In this document: positions 52,991 through 61,847 of the stretch, in pieces | How positions within the stretch are numbered: position 1 is the first letter of the stretch | Layout of the letters: each line of letters begins with the position of its first letter | NCBI RefSeq assembly: GCF_900312745.1 | Contig: NZ_OMPD01000014.1 | Location: 3,286,001 to 3,350,000, forward strand | DNA: 64,000 bases | Direction: 5' to 3' | DNA from: Aquimarina sp. AU58 | Lineage (GTDB): Bacteria; Bacteroidota; Bacteroidia; Flavobacteriales; Flavobacteriaceae | Notes under the pieces: generated by a model | Told to the model about the DNA's origin: nothing | Databases searched by the model: none | What the model saw: the letters and a program-made list of their open reading frames with translations, nothing else | Position numbers and translations under genes: made by a program

Positions 52991-54221
52991 CTTGGCTACA
53001 AATATGTTCAACATAAAATCCTGATTGTTCAGAATCTCTATCGATTTGCCAATAAGGTTTTTGATTACCATTTCTTCTTAATCTATGATAGTAACCGCCA
53101 TTATAATACCTAATCAAACATGCATCAATAAAAGATTTTGTTGTTTCGGAGTTTTCAGATTCATTAAAATATTCATTCACAGTGGTTGGTACTCCATCTA
53201 TATAACTCCGAATACTACTAAAAGTTATATCACCTTCTATCTGATCATCGTATTGTTCCACTAAATCATTGGGATGTGCATTATTCCAATTGTTGGCATT
53301 GTTAACCCATCCATTATATTTATTGATAATAGTTTGTTTTTTGATATCTAAAAATGTGATTACAGTATCCACATTTTCTTTCCAATTCCAAACTTGATTG
53401 TCAGATGCTATAATATACCCTTGCCAATCGATGGTGCGTCCTTGATCATCAACTATAGTTTCACCTCTTTCAACATCTGACAAGCCAAGTTGTTCACGTT
53501 GTTGATTGGTTAATTGAGAATATCCATTAACTAATCTACCAAAGTTGTCAATTTGACCTAAACCATAACCTCTTGGAGGACCAAAGTTTGGTAATCCTCG
53601 TACACTATTTACAGTATAGTTCGTTCCTATATTAAATTGCCTAAATTCATTAGAATTACCAGTCGCTGATTCATGTCTTATTAATCTTATCAAAAACCAA
53701 TATTGATCGTCATAACCTTCATCTTGTATGTAAGAAATAACATCATCCCTATTAGGATTTTGACCTCTTAAGTAAAACACAAAAGTTTGTATATTTTCAT
53801 CATTCCATTCAGCATCACCATTTACATATTCAAAAGTAGCTATACCTCCACGAATATGATTACCAAAATCAACATTCCATGTATCATGGGCATTAATAAT
53901 TTGTGTTTGAACTTCATCGTTTTCTTCTTCCGGATAATAATTTAACCATTTTCTTACTACCTGACCATCATAATTTTTTATGCACTCAATTTTTAGTCTT
54001 CCCCTAATTTGGTCATCTTGGTTGTTAGCTACTGTGATAATTGGCATTGCAGGTTCGGAAGTTATAGGAATAAAGCGTTCTGCGGCTTCATCTCTACTAT
54101 TTAATTGTACATCATTAGCAAACAATTCCACAGGAGGTCTTACCCTTAAAACTTGATTTTCAAAACTCCTTTGAACGCCTGCTACCTCTACGTCAAATAC
54201 TAATTCGATTTCACTCATCAT
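52983..54221 (-). CDS. Type VI effector, lysozyme/transglycosylase-like
   Basis: A 412-residue protein without signal peptide. Residues 1-170 are beta-rich and look like an Ig-type adaptor. From residue 180 the lysozyme-like fold follows: IRLIRHESATGNSNEF places a catalytic Glu, followed by RGYGLGQIDNFG, the G-x-GLGQ hallmark of lytic transglycosylase or muramidase folds. It begins one base after the Hcp stop and overlaps the lipoprotein start. It would be loaded on or beside Hcp and would cut peptidoglycan in target cells. Confidence 0.68.
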   Translation of the reverse strand: MMSEIELVFDVEVAGVQRSFENQVLRVRPPVELFANDVQLNSRDEAAERFIPITSEPAMPIITVANNQDDQIRGRLKIECIKNYDGQVVRKWLNYYPEEENDEVQTQIINAHDTWNVDFGNHIRGGIATFEYVNGDAEWNDENIQTFVFYLRGQNPNRDDVISYIQDEGYDDQYWFLIRLIRHESATGNSNEFRQFNIGTNYTVNSVRGLPNFGPPRGYGLGQIDNFGRLVNGYSQLTNQQREQLGLSDVERGETIVDDQGRTIDWQGYIIASDNQVWNWKENVDTVITFLDIKKQTIINKYNGWVNNANNWNNAHPNDLVEQYDDQIEGDITFSSIRSYIDGVPTTVNEYFNESENSETTKSFIDACLIRYYNGGYYHRLRRNGNQKPYWQIDRDSEQSGFYVEHICSQDE

Positions 54222-54222
54222 C

Positions 54223-54930
54223 TTAATTGGTTTTTATCCAGTTTTCATCTAATTCCAAAGGCTCCATTTCTGCTTGACCTTCTTCGTTTACGACTCCTTG
54301 ATACATGATGTACTTTTTTTTACCTAGTGATTGATTGTCTTTTCTCCTAATTTTTAATTGAACGGATTCACCTGGGGCTATATTTGCTGTTTTTACAATT
54401 AAGGTTGCTTTTTTTGTAAAAACAGTTGTATCGATTCGATTTTCCATATGCTCATCCATCCAATATGCTTCTAAAATTTCGGCTTCTTGTTCTTCTCTAA
54501 CCGTAACAGGAACTTGTTCACTCAGAAATTCTGTTTTTCGCCATGGAGTGGTATATTTTCCTCTGGAGTGTGAATCTTCGATCCCTGCAGCAGTGATTAT
54601 AAGGGTTTCCGTAAGTGATTCTCTACCGTTAGCCTTAAAATCGGTACGGTCAAAGGTTACGTGACAATCGATAAACCTGATCTTACGAGTTCTACCACCT
54701 AGAATACTATTGGTATATTCCAGAATGATTTCTTGAATTTGTTGCGTGGGATGTATCGCTTTTTCAAAAAAGTAGGTATCTTTTGTAGATTCGATTACAG
54801 CTATTAACCCTGTATGAAAAGGTCTGGAAGTTGGTCGTCCTGTCTCATCACTACGCTGTATTATACTTTGTTCTGTTTGGAGTACGTTATATATTTGTCC
54901 GTCGGCATATAGTTTGGCAATAATGCCCAT
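54223..54930 (-). CDS. tssD: Type VI secretion tube protein TssD/Hcp with extension
   Basis: A 235-residue protein. Residues 1-130 match the Bacteroidota TssD form of Hcp: MGIIAKLYADGQIYNVLQTE, DETGRPTSRPFHTGLI, IRFIDCHVTFDRTDF and RESLTETLIITAAGI. Canonical TssD stops near 130-140; here about 100 more residues form a predicted beta-sandwich (TLIVKTANIAPGESVQLKIR). Hcp rings build the inner tube of the T6SS and can carry effectors. No other T6SS genes are in the window, so the machine must be elsewhere. It starts a three-gene cassette. Confidence 0.85.
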   Translation of the reverse strand: MGIIAKLYADGQIYNVLQTEQSIIQRSDETGRPTSRPFHTGLIAVIESTKDTYFFEKAIHPTQQIQEIILEYTNSILGGRTRKIRFIDCHVTFDRTDFKANGRESLTETLIITAAGIEDSHSRGKYTTPWRKTEFLSEQVPVTVREEQEAEILEAYWMDEHMENRIDTTVFTKKATLIVKTANIAPGESVQLKIRRKDNQSLGKKKYIMYQGVVNEEGQAEMEPLELDENWIKTN

Positions 54931-54985
54931 ATCTTTTTGGTTTTTAAGAGTCTTTCAAATTTATAAATTATTTTGATCTAATGGC

Positions 54986-55173
54986 TTAGAACGTCTCGGC
55001 TATGATTAGTGCGGCGCGGAAATTCAGCGAATTTCAAGCAAGCACAAGTAAAAGCTTTGAGCTGTTTTTTAGTTTGTTAGGATAAAAATAGGGAAAAAGC
55101 TTTTGCGATAATGTAAATCAGCAAACATTTTGGCAAGCACTCGCTCCCGCATTAATTATAGGTATTGTTGTGT
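54986..55173 (-). repeat. attC-like site (188 bp)
   Basis: Left core TTAGAAC, right core GTTGTGT. Both ends match neighbours exactly. Arms GGCTATGATTAGTGCGG and CCGCATTAATTATAGG. Confidence 0.85.
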
Positions 55174-55181
55174 GCAGGTTT

Positions 55182-55961
55182 TTATTTCAAATTCAATTCA
55201 TAAACTTCCTCAAGTAATGCTACTTCATATCCATAATGTCCCATAGCAAAAAAGTCAGGTATGCCTTCATTTTTAATTTTCGCTTTTGATTCTGTGTAGA
55301 TTTCATCTATCAATTCTTTTTTGACTTTTAGATAGTTTGATAAGTATTTTTCAGCAATTTTTTTATCATTGTGATATAAAAGATATTGAGTAGTTGCAGA
55401 TGGTCTTCCTAAATCAAAATCTCCCTTTAGTATATCTTTAGTAACTATCTCATTATTCTGTATTGTCTCAAAATATTTAATCAAATCATTCTTGCAGATT
55501 TCGGGAATTATTTTTAGCGCTAATTCATAATCATTTCTGTTAGCTAAATTCCAAATTGCGTTACCTTTATCATTATCTATTAAGACTCCTAAATCTCTTC
55601 CAATTATTGTTCCATTCCAATAATCTATCAATGGATTTGCTTTTGTAAATTTCCTTAATCCTTTTGATGATACGCTGAATGAACCTTTTAATTCTATATA
55701 TTGATTGGCCTTATTATCAGGACTAGAAGAGAATTTTACTTCAAGACAATATTCTTTATCTTCACTAAACAATTTTAATTTATGTTGGCTTGGATAATAT
55801 GTAAAACCAAACTGTGAAAGTTTGTTTCCTATCTTTTTACAAATTTCGGAATAGATTACCCTTGGTTTTTCGTTAGAAATTTCTGCTTTGCGATTCGAAA
55901 CTCTTTCTTTATTACTGAAAATATGCTCTTTTAAGTCGGTTATGGTTTTAATCCATTTCAT
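55182..55961 (-). CDS. Hypothetical protein, DUF4304-like
   Basis: A 259-residue soluble protein. The segment IYSEICKKIGNKLSQFGFTY followed by YPSQHKLKL resembles DUF4304-type proteins, often found in polymorphic-toxin immunity sets. The second half (YELALKIIPEICKNDLIKYF) is helical. Assignment is tentative. A single-gene cassette. Confidence 0.45.
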   Translation of the reverse strand: MKWIKTITDLKEHIFSNKERVSNRKAEISNEKPRVIYSEICKKIGNKLSQFGFTYYPSQHKLKLFSEDKEYCLEVKFSSSPDNKANQYIELKGSFSVSSKGLRKFTKANPLIDYWNGTIIGRDLGVLIDNDKGNAIWNLANRNDYELALKIIPEICKNDLIKYFETIQNNEIVTKDILKGDFDLGRPSATTQYLLYHNDKKIAEKYLSNYLKVKKELIDEIYTESKAKIKNEGIPDFFAMGHYGYEVALLEEVYELNLK

Positions 55962-56009
55962 ATTTCAGTTTTTTGTCAATTTCTTTGCCGTTGGTCTTCT
56001 TCAACTTGC

Positions 56010-56206
56010 ACACAACGGTCTTGTGTATGAAACGTAGCGTGCAAAAAGACACTAACTTTTCGAATTAACACAGAGCCAAATTTTTATATTTTGTTTTTAA
56101 TTTATCATTTTTTAAAAGCCAAATTAAAAATTTGGCGGACTTTATAAATATACACAAGCCTTTTGGTTAAGCACTTATTAGCTATGTTTTATACACCGTG
56201 TTAGCA
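56010..56206 (-). repeat. attC-like site, family C (197 bp)
   Basis: Left core ACACAAC, right core GTTAGCA. Arms GTCTTGTGTATGAAACGTAG and TTTTATACACCG; internal AAATTTTTATATTTTG and AAATTTGGCGGAC. Both ends match neighbours exactly. Confidence 0.85.
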
Positions 56207-56220
56207 ACTGGTTTTTTTTC

Positions 56221-56790
56221 CTACATATAAAAATATTTCCAAAGCCAAATTCCAGAATAGTTTGTAAAACACATATCATTAATTTTAAATACTTGAATTC
56301 TATCTTTTGGTAACGGATTGATTTTTTGTCCTTTCACCATTTGTTGGAGGAGATAAGACTTTTCTCTAAACCAACTCTTTTTTTGTCCAATAACAGTTGC
56401 ATTGATTTTTAAATAATCTTTATTCTTCTTTATTTCCTCTATAATTTCATCAAAAAAATCTTCGTCTTTATACTCGTCAGAATTCTCCTTATCAATCCAT
56501 CCGTTTTCTTTTAGGATTTGAATTCCTTTATTTTCATCGGATTTATAATCTGTTTCTATTTCAAAGCTGATATCTAATAATCCGTATTTAGCAATAGTTC
56601 CTTCAATGTTGTTTCCTTTTGTAGATTTCACCTTAATGTTTAAGTTTTCTTCTATCAAGGATTTTATTTCATTTTCAATTTCTTCTCCTTTTTTCGAAAT
56701 ATCAATAGGAATTTCCATTCCAATATATTCTTTGATTGAATGATATTTTAATTCAGTATTTAATGTTCTAAATATGCTGATTTTGTTCAT
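56221..56790 (-). CDS. Hypothetical protein
   Basis: A 189-residue soluble, highly charged protein with DEDFFDEIIEEIKKNKDYLK and a C-terminal aromatic tail (GIWLWKYFYM). I do not recognise the family. A single-gene cassette. Confidence 0.5.
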   Translation of the reverse strand: MNKISIFRTLNTELKYHSIKEYIGMEIPIDISKKGEEIENEIKSLIEENLNIKVKSTKGNNIEGTIAKYGLLDISFEIETDYKSDENKGIQILKENGWIDKENSDEYKDEDFFDEIIEEIKKNKDYLKINATVIGQKKSWFREKSYLLQQMVKGQKINPLPKDRIQVFKINDMCFTNYSGIWLWKYFYM

Positions 56791-56810
56791 TAAGGAATGA
56801 TTTTACTTGT

Positions 56811-56862
56811 TGCTAACGTTAAATATATGGCGCGTTTTAATGCGCTATATACATTGTTACCA
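56811..56862 (-). repeat. Short attC-like site (52 bp)
   Basis: Left core TGCTAAC, right core GTTACCA, stem ATATATGGCGCG / TGCGCTATATA. Identical from AACG onward to the site at 63242. The right core supplies the stop codon of the following gene. Confidence 0.85.
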
Positions 56863-57501
56863 CATGTTTTTTATTTCAGTTTCTTTTAATTTCTTTTTCG
56901 TTCGAGTAATTCCAATTGTTTCATTGACTTTTGCTTTAAAGCCGTCAAGATTATTTAAATCAAATTTAAGTTGTTCTACTTTTTCTTTAAGTTCTTTCTG
57001 CCAATTGTATTCAAAATCGTTTTTTAATATCTCATTAAAATACTCGTCTGATTTTTTCGGTTCGTTGTTCAGTCCGCAGATAATTGCTCGATGATAATTT
57101 CCCCAAAGATTGTCGCTTGCAAATTTGTGATTTATTATAGTCTGTTCAGCACTTTTTAAGTCTGACATTTTATTTCGTAATTCGATTGTCAGTTTAAGTG
57201 CTTTTTCTGTCAAAGATTCCATTTCGGATTGAAACTGTTTTTCGTTTTTAAAATCAATAAAATCCGATTCACGATTTCCAATATCAAACGAAAAATATTC
57301 CTGTTCGTACCAATGAAAATTTATTCCAACATTCAAACATGTCCCTTGTCTGTCTTTAAATGGCTGAAATTCGATTATTGTGGTATACCAATATTTATCG
57401 TCCAACCAAGTACGAGATTGTCCTTTGCGTTCAATTCCATATTCTTTGAAAATTCCACGAGCAACTTTGTTAATTATTTTTGAATGTTCTGGTAATGCCA
57501 T
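56857..57501 (-). CDS. Hypothetical protein, paired with a near-copy
   Basis: A 214-residue soluble protein. The N-terminal part (HSKIINKVARGIFKEYG, IERKGQSRTWLDDKYWYTTI, FHWYEQEYFSFDIGNRE) resembles DUF4304-type proteins. Its C-terminal 84 residues (from LWGNYHRAIICGLNNE on) are identical to those of the gene at 63288-63932, while the first 130 residues differ by scattered substitutions. The stop codon is in the attC core. Confidence 0.6.
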   Translation of the reverse strand: MALPEHSKIINKVARGIFKEYGIERKGQSRTWLDDKYWYTTIIEFQPFKDRQGTCLNVGINFHWYEQEYFSFDIGNRESDFIDFKNEKQFQSEMESLTEKALKLTIELRNKMSDLKSAEQTIINHKFASDNLWGNYHRAIICGLNNEPKKSDEYFNEILKNDFEYNWQKELKEKVEQLKFDLNNLDGFKAKVNETIGITRTKKKLKETEIKNMW

Positions 57502-57519
57502 TAGTTTTTTTCAAATGTG

Positions 57520-57651
57520 TGGTAACGTGTTTGTGTATGATTTCGTTGCGTGTTTCAGCAACTAAATTAGCAAATACAAACCGAATAGAAAATCCGCGAG
57601 GATTTTCGTAAGTAGGCGAGTACTAGCAATGAATTATACACGTTGTTCTAC
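57520..57651 (-). repeat. attC-like site (132 bp)
   Basis: Left core TGGTAAC, right core GTTCTAC. Arms GTTTGTGTATGATT and GAATTATACACG with a GAAAATCC/GGATTTTC stem. Both ends match neighbours exactly. The stop codon of the next gene lies in the right core. Confidence 0.85.
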
Positions 57652-58223
57652 GCAGTTTTTATTTCCGTTAATATTTTTCCGTCGGCATTCAGTTCGTATT
57701 TATAACCTTCCCAATCTATTAATTCAATTCTGTTTTCTATAATTTTAAATTCCGTTTTCCCATCTGGATTTACAAAAATATCTCGCGCACTAAAATTCCA
57801 TTTAGTTTTTCCATTTTTATCAATTCGGCTAACTTGAATTTCTCCGTGAACAATAAAATCATCGTCAAATTCGTAAATTCCGAAACAAGTAGCAACGTCA
57901 TATTGATTTCTCCAATTAGCTGATAAATCCGCTAAATTCAGAGAGTATAATTGGTCAGAACAACAAATGTAAATTCGGTCATTTTTTATTAGAAACGAAT
58001 TTTCAGAAATTCCAGTTGCTCCTCCAGTTTCCAATAATAATACGCTACACTTTTCAATTCCGTTTTCTGTTATTTGAATTCCGTGTTTTGAGGAAGGTTG
58101 ATATTCCAATTCAATCCCTAAATCGGCTGGATATTGTTTCTTAAACTTCTGACCAAGTTCCGTTGATTCCAAATCAGATTCATTGGTTATTTCAATTACG
58201 AAATTTTGATATTTTACTTTCAT
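57648..58223 (-). CDS. Hypothetical beta-rich protein
   Basis: About 191 residues from the ATG at 58223 (MKVKYQNFVIEI); the longer frame runs into the attC-like site and is rejected. Strand patterns such as IYICCSDQLYSLNLADLSAN and ISRIDKNGKTKWNF-type turns resemble a partial beta-propeller. The family is not recognised. Stop TAG lies in the attC right core. Confidence 0.5.
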   Translation of the reverse strand: MKVKYQNFVIEITNESDLESTELGQKFKKQYPADLGIELEYQPSSKHGIQITENGIEKCSVLLLETGGATGISENSFLIKNDRIYICCSDQLYSLNLADLSANWRNQYDVATCFGIYEFDDDFIVHGEIQVSRIDKNGKTKWNFSARDIFVNPDGKTEFKIIENRIELIDWEGYKYELNADGKILTEIKTA

Positions 58224-58245
58224 TTTCTTGGTTTGGTCAAATTGC

Positions 58246-58441
58246 GTAGAACGGTTTGTATAAGAATAGTAAGGGATTAAAATGTACTTACTTTTCGGTT
58301 TTAGCACTTAGCCAAATTTACAATTTTACCGTTAATTTTCTTTTCGTTTAACCGTCAAATTGAAAATTTGGCGGACTTTGTTATTGTGTGTCAAATTTGG
58401 GTTTGGCACTTAACCCTTATTATTTTTATACGTTGTTAGCT
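58246..58441 (-). repeat. attC-like site (196 bp)
   Basis: Left core GTAGAAC, right core GTTAGCT, arms GTTTGTATAAGAATAG and TATTTTTATACG. Both ends match neighbours exactly. The right core carries the stop codon of the AlbA-type gene. Confidence 0.85.
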
Positions 58442-59899
58442 ACCGTTTTTAGACTCGAAACGTTCTAATCCTTTTTTTATTATTTCACTAAAATTTATAC
58501 TTTGTGAATCAGGTAAACCTATTCCTTCAAGAATGAATTTAGCTATTTGAAAATACGCGCTATCTTCCGAAAGATTAGCTGAATAAGCATTTCCGCTTTT
58601 GAAATCAGGAATTTCTATTTCACTTTTCGGCGACAAAGGAATATTATATAGTTTCAACTTTTCTAAATAATCTTCGTTATCGAAAAACACAAACTTTCTC
58701 CAACAGTCTGTAATTTTAGCTCTAAAACCAATTTTTGATTCAAAATCAAATTGATTGTCACTTAATACAGCTTTATATTTAGAAACAATAATTAGTATTG
58801 TCAAAATCAACTCCATTCCATCAATAAATTTAATGTGATTAACAAAGTCAGTTTCTCTTCTTCTGGTTATTGGAGGTAAGTCTTTATTTGGTGGAGGCAT
58901 AGGCATTCCAAATCCACCATAACTAGTTTGTTCTACTGTTTCATTTGGACTGTATTTGTCTAAGAGGTAATTTATAGTATTAGAATTTTTATAACGCTCA
59001 GGAATGTTTCTTGAATCAAACTCATACAATGGTATTAAAAATTTAAGATTTCCATTTTCAAACAGTTCTACAGTAGTTGATTTATAAATTAGATTATTTT
59101 CTTTTAAAGGTCTTATAATTAAAGAACCTTCTGAACTATAGATACTATTAAAACCAAGATTTAATGGAATTACACTGTCTGCATTATCAATATTTAGATT
59201 AATATCTACATTTTGATAAAACCTAGTCGCAACATTTTTAAAGAAATCTGAGGAGTAGAATTTTTTAAATGTAAAATTATCAAATGGTGTTGGAAATAGA
59301 TATAATTCTAAATATGTTTGATTCCAATCAGATTGCCCTTTTGTTTCTGGGAGATTGAAGTTAGAAAACCTTTCAATTGCTTCGTAATAGTCATTGGTTT
59401 TTTCATTTAATTTTTCAATGATGTACCTATCTTTAATTGGCTTACTTTCATTATTCTCTCTTTGGTAGATAACTCCTTGGCTTGTAATATATGGAGGAGT
59501 TGGACTTTCATCTACTTTTATTACTAGTATTATATTACCGTTTTCTAAATCTATTTTTTTAAAATGATAATATGGTTTTGGACTTATATTGGCATTAATT
59601 ATCTGTGAAATCTGGTCTTCAAAATTTCTGTGTTCTGATATGTCAAAACCATTTAAAGATGTAGGTTTATTTTTATCATCACTATCAATCCCCCAAAATA
59701 CCCAGCCACCTTTTGTATTTGCAAAAGATGATATTGATTTTGCAATTTTTATATTATCAAGTTTTTTTGATTTTAATTTGGGAACATCTCTTTTATATTC
59801 AATATACCATCCTTCACCTATCTCATTTTCTAAAAGGCTTTTTAAGTCTTCAATATTTAGTTCTGAAATATCCTTTTTATCAAATGGGTTGTAATTCAT
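58436..59899 (-). CDS. AlbA_2/Schlafen-type nucleic-acid-binding protein
   Basis: A 487-residue protein. The N-terminal 150 residues form an AlbA_2 (Schlafen) domain: WYIEYKRDVPKLKSKK, KSISSFANTKGGWVFWGIDS, PPYITSQGVIYQRENNES. The remaining 330 residues have no recognised family. AlbA_2 proteins bind nucleic acids and ATP, and several belong to defence systems. Here it is a single-gene cassette; its stop codon lies in the attC core. Confidence 0.75.
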   Translation of the reverse strand: MNYNPFDKKDISELNIEDLKSLLENEIGEGWYIEYKRDVPKLKSKKLDNIKIAKSISSFANTKGGWVFWGIDSDDKNKPTSLNGFDISEHRNFEDQISQIINANISPKPYYHFKKIDLENGNIILVIKVDESPTPPYITSQGVIYQRENNESKPIKDRYIIEKLNEKTNDYYEAIERFSNFNLPETKGQSDWNQTYLELYLFPTPFDNFTFKKFYSSDFFKNVATRFYQNVDINLNIDNADSVIPLNLGFNSIYSSEGSLIIRPLKENNLIYKSTTVELFENGNLKFLIPLYEFDSRNIPERYKNSNTINYLLDKYSPNETVEQTSYGGFGMPMPPPNKDLPPITRRRETDFVNHIKFIDGMELILTILIIVSKYKAVLSDNQFDFESKIGFRAKITDCWRKFVFFDNEDYLEKLKLYNIPLSPKSEIEIPDFKSGNAYSANLSEDSAYFQIAKFILEGIGLPDSQSINFSEIIKKGLERFESKNGS

Positions 59900-59918
59900 A
59901 GGCTTGTTTTCAAATGGT

Positions 59919-59987
59919 AGCTAACGGTAAATATAACAAACGTTGTTGTCCCAAAGGGCAACTATGTTTTGTTATATAGTGTTAGCA
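59919..59987 (-). repeat. Short attC-like site (69 bp)
   Basis: Left core AGCTAAC, right core GTTAGCA, arms AATATAACAAA and TTTTGTTATATA around a GTTGTCCCAAAGGGCAAC stem. Both ends match neighbours exactly. Confidence 0.85.
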
Positions 59988-59991
59988 CCTT

Positions 59992-60864
59992 TTATTTATC
60001 GTTAATATTTACAAATTTATCAACTGCAATTCCTTCCCCAAAATTTTCAAAACTCCCAATTAGAGGAAGCTCATTAAATAACTTCGAAATCTTATTGGCA
60101 TTTTCAGGGTGAATTACCTTATAGTCTTTTTCGTCAACAAAAAACTGACCAAGTTTAGAAACTAATTCAGAGTATTTTATCAGTCCATCTTCCTTTTTAG
60201 TCCTGAATAATTTTTTGATTTTTTTCTGAACCAGAATATAATCTACTTTCGGTAAAGTATATGGAATGTGCTCTGGCCAAACGGCTAATGTATTAACAAT
60301 ATTACTATCTTTCTTTTTGACGTAATAAATACCAGGTACAAAGTAACTGTCTCCAAGTGAATTCTGTAATGAGTTTCTATTTTTACTGAATTCCCAAGAA
60401 TAATTTGATTTATTTAGTTCAAGGTAACTCAATCCCCATTCTTCAAAATTAGATTTAGCAAATTTTAAATTGGATTCTCCCCATTCTTTTTCAAGCATCC
60501 CTTTTTCATATTTTTTTGGCTCAGCATCGCCTTGAGGGTTTAATATGTATAGGTTTAACTCTTTTACTAAATTGTCAACTAAGGGAAAACACTCTTTTCC
60601 AAAAAACTGAGGTCTTATAAAATTGATATTGAATGCAAATTTCGTGTCTTCAAAACCGTTGAAGTGTTCTTCCTCGACATCTTCGTCTTCCTCATCCAAT
60701 TCGTAATATTCGAAAGTGCAATATGCACCTGTTTCTTTATTTTGATAAAACCATTGAGTTCCACTTTCATTTATCACATTAGGTAATCGGTTTAAATATC
60801 CTTCAATATCAGACTTTGAAATAGAATCAGTTGTTTTTTTATAAAAATTTAAGTCGTAACTCAT
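59992..60864 (-). CDS. Hypothetical protein with MSYDLNFYKK start
   Basis: A 290-residue acidic protein. The opening MSYDLNFYKK and the first 160 residues follow a recurring hypothetical family that I know only as small cassette or immunity-cluster proteins. An acidic stretch (ELDEEDEDVEEEH) lies near residue 55. Function unknown. A single-gene cassette. Confidence 0.5.
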   Translation of the reverse strand: MSYDLNFYKKTTDSISKSDIEGYLNRLPNVINESGTQWFYQNKETGAYCTFEYYELDEEDEDVEEEHFNGFEDTKFAFNINFIRPQFFGKECFPLVDNLVKELNLYILNPQGDAEPKKYEKGMLEKEWGESNLKFAKSNFEEWGLSYLELNKSNYSWEFSKNRNSLQNSLGDSYFVPGIYYVKKKDSNIVNTLAVWPEHIPYTLPKVDYILVQKKIKKLFRTKKEDGLIKYSELVSKLGQFFVDEKDYKVIHPENANKISKLFNELPLIGSFENFGEGIAVDKFVNINDK

Positions 60865-60881
60865 ATTTTTTCTCTAATTGG

Positions 60882-61051
60882 TGCTAACGGTTAATATATG
60901 TGTCGTAGCAGAGCAAATGTTACCCAATTTTTCGATTTTTCTGCGCATTGGTTGCTAACTTTTACTTTCTGCAAGCATTGCGCCTTACCAAAAATACAAC
61001 AACCATTCGATTGATCACCTAGTTGCTATGAGCACATATATATTGTTGTAG
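60882..61051 (-). repeat. attC-like site, family A (170 bp)
   Basis: Left core TGCTAAC, right core GTTGTAG. Both ends match neighbours exactly; family A blocks present. Confidence 0.85.
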
Positions 61052-61055
61052 CTAG

Positions 61056-61622
61056 TTATATCTTTACCCGTTTTATTTGATCTTCTTGTTGTATTTCTAT
61101 GTTATCCATTCCATTTTGGTCTAGATTGTTGAAAATTGAAAAGAAGTTTTTTTCATCCGATTCATTCTCCTTTTCAAATACGAATTCAATTCCAGTAAGC
61201 ATATTACCAGTTTCATGTCTTTTTCCACTTTCTACCAACTCACTAACAAAGTTGTACTCCAAAATATTTATTCCGATTATCGGCTTATTAAGGTTTTTAG
61301 TCAATTCGGATTTGCCGTTTTCTTTCCAGATTAAAGGCATTTCACTTCCCATTCCATACCAGTCCAACTTATCGGTCAATTCAAAAGAATTTATTGTCAA
61401 GCTAAACTCATCCAATTGATGAGCGGTAAATTCAAATCTTTTTCCGTCAATTTGGAGAACAACTGGTCCGTCCGTTAACCATTCATTTTCTTTTGTATTC
61501 CACATTATCCAAAATCGTTCAATTCTTTTTCCAATAAGTTGAGATAGAGTTTTGTTAAATTCATTATTAAAACTTTCCGCAGTAATGTGAAATTTTGGTT
61601 CGTATTTTGGAATTCCTAGCAT
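61056..61622 (-). CDS. Hypothetical protein
   Basis: A 188-residue protein with GKRIERFWIMWNTKENEW and KRFEFTAHQLDEFSLTINSF segments. I do not recognise the family. A single-gene cassette that begins with CTACAAC. Confidence 0.5.
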   Translation of the reverse strand: MLGIPKYEPKFHITAESFNNEFNKTLSQLIGKRIERFWIMWNTKENEWLTDGPVVLQIDGKRFEFTAHQLDEFSLTINSFELTDKLDWYGMGSEMPLIWKENGKSELTKNLNKPIIGINILEYNFVSELVESGKRHETGNMLTGIEFVFEKENESDEKNFFSIFNNLDQNGMDNIEIQQEDQIKRVKI

Positions 61623-61636
61623 TTATTTCTGATTAG

Positions 61637-61834
61637 CTACAACGGACTTGTGTATGAAACGTAGCGTGTAAAAAGACACTAACTTTTCGGATTAACACAG
61701 AGCCGAATTTTTATATTTTGTTTTTAACTTTTTCTCTATTTAAAAGCCAAATTAAAAATTTGGCGGACTTTCTAAATATACACCAACCTTTCGGTTTAGT
61801 ACTTATTAGCTATGTTTTATACACCGTGTTAGGT
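61637..61834 (-). repeat. attC-like site, family C (198 bp)
   Basis: Left core CTACAAC, right core GTTAGGT, which fits the classical GTTRRRY core. Very similar internally to the site at 56010. Both ends match neighbours exactly. Confidence 0.88.
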
Positions 61835-61847
61835 GCAGTATTTTATT

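Noticed and set aside
56807..57094. Rightward frame antisense to the DUF4304-like gene, and its twin at 63271-63525
   Set aside because: It exists twice only because the 295-bp block is duplicated; codon pattern follows the minus-strand gene.
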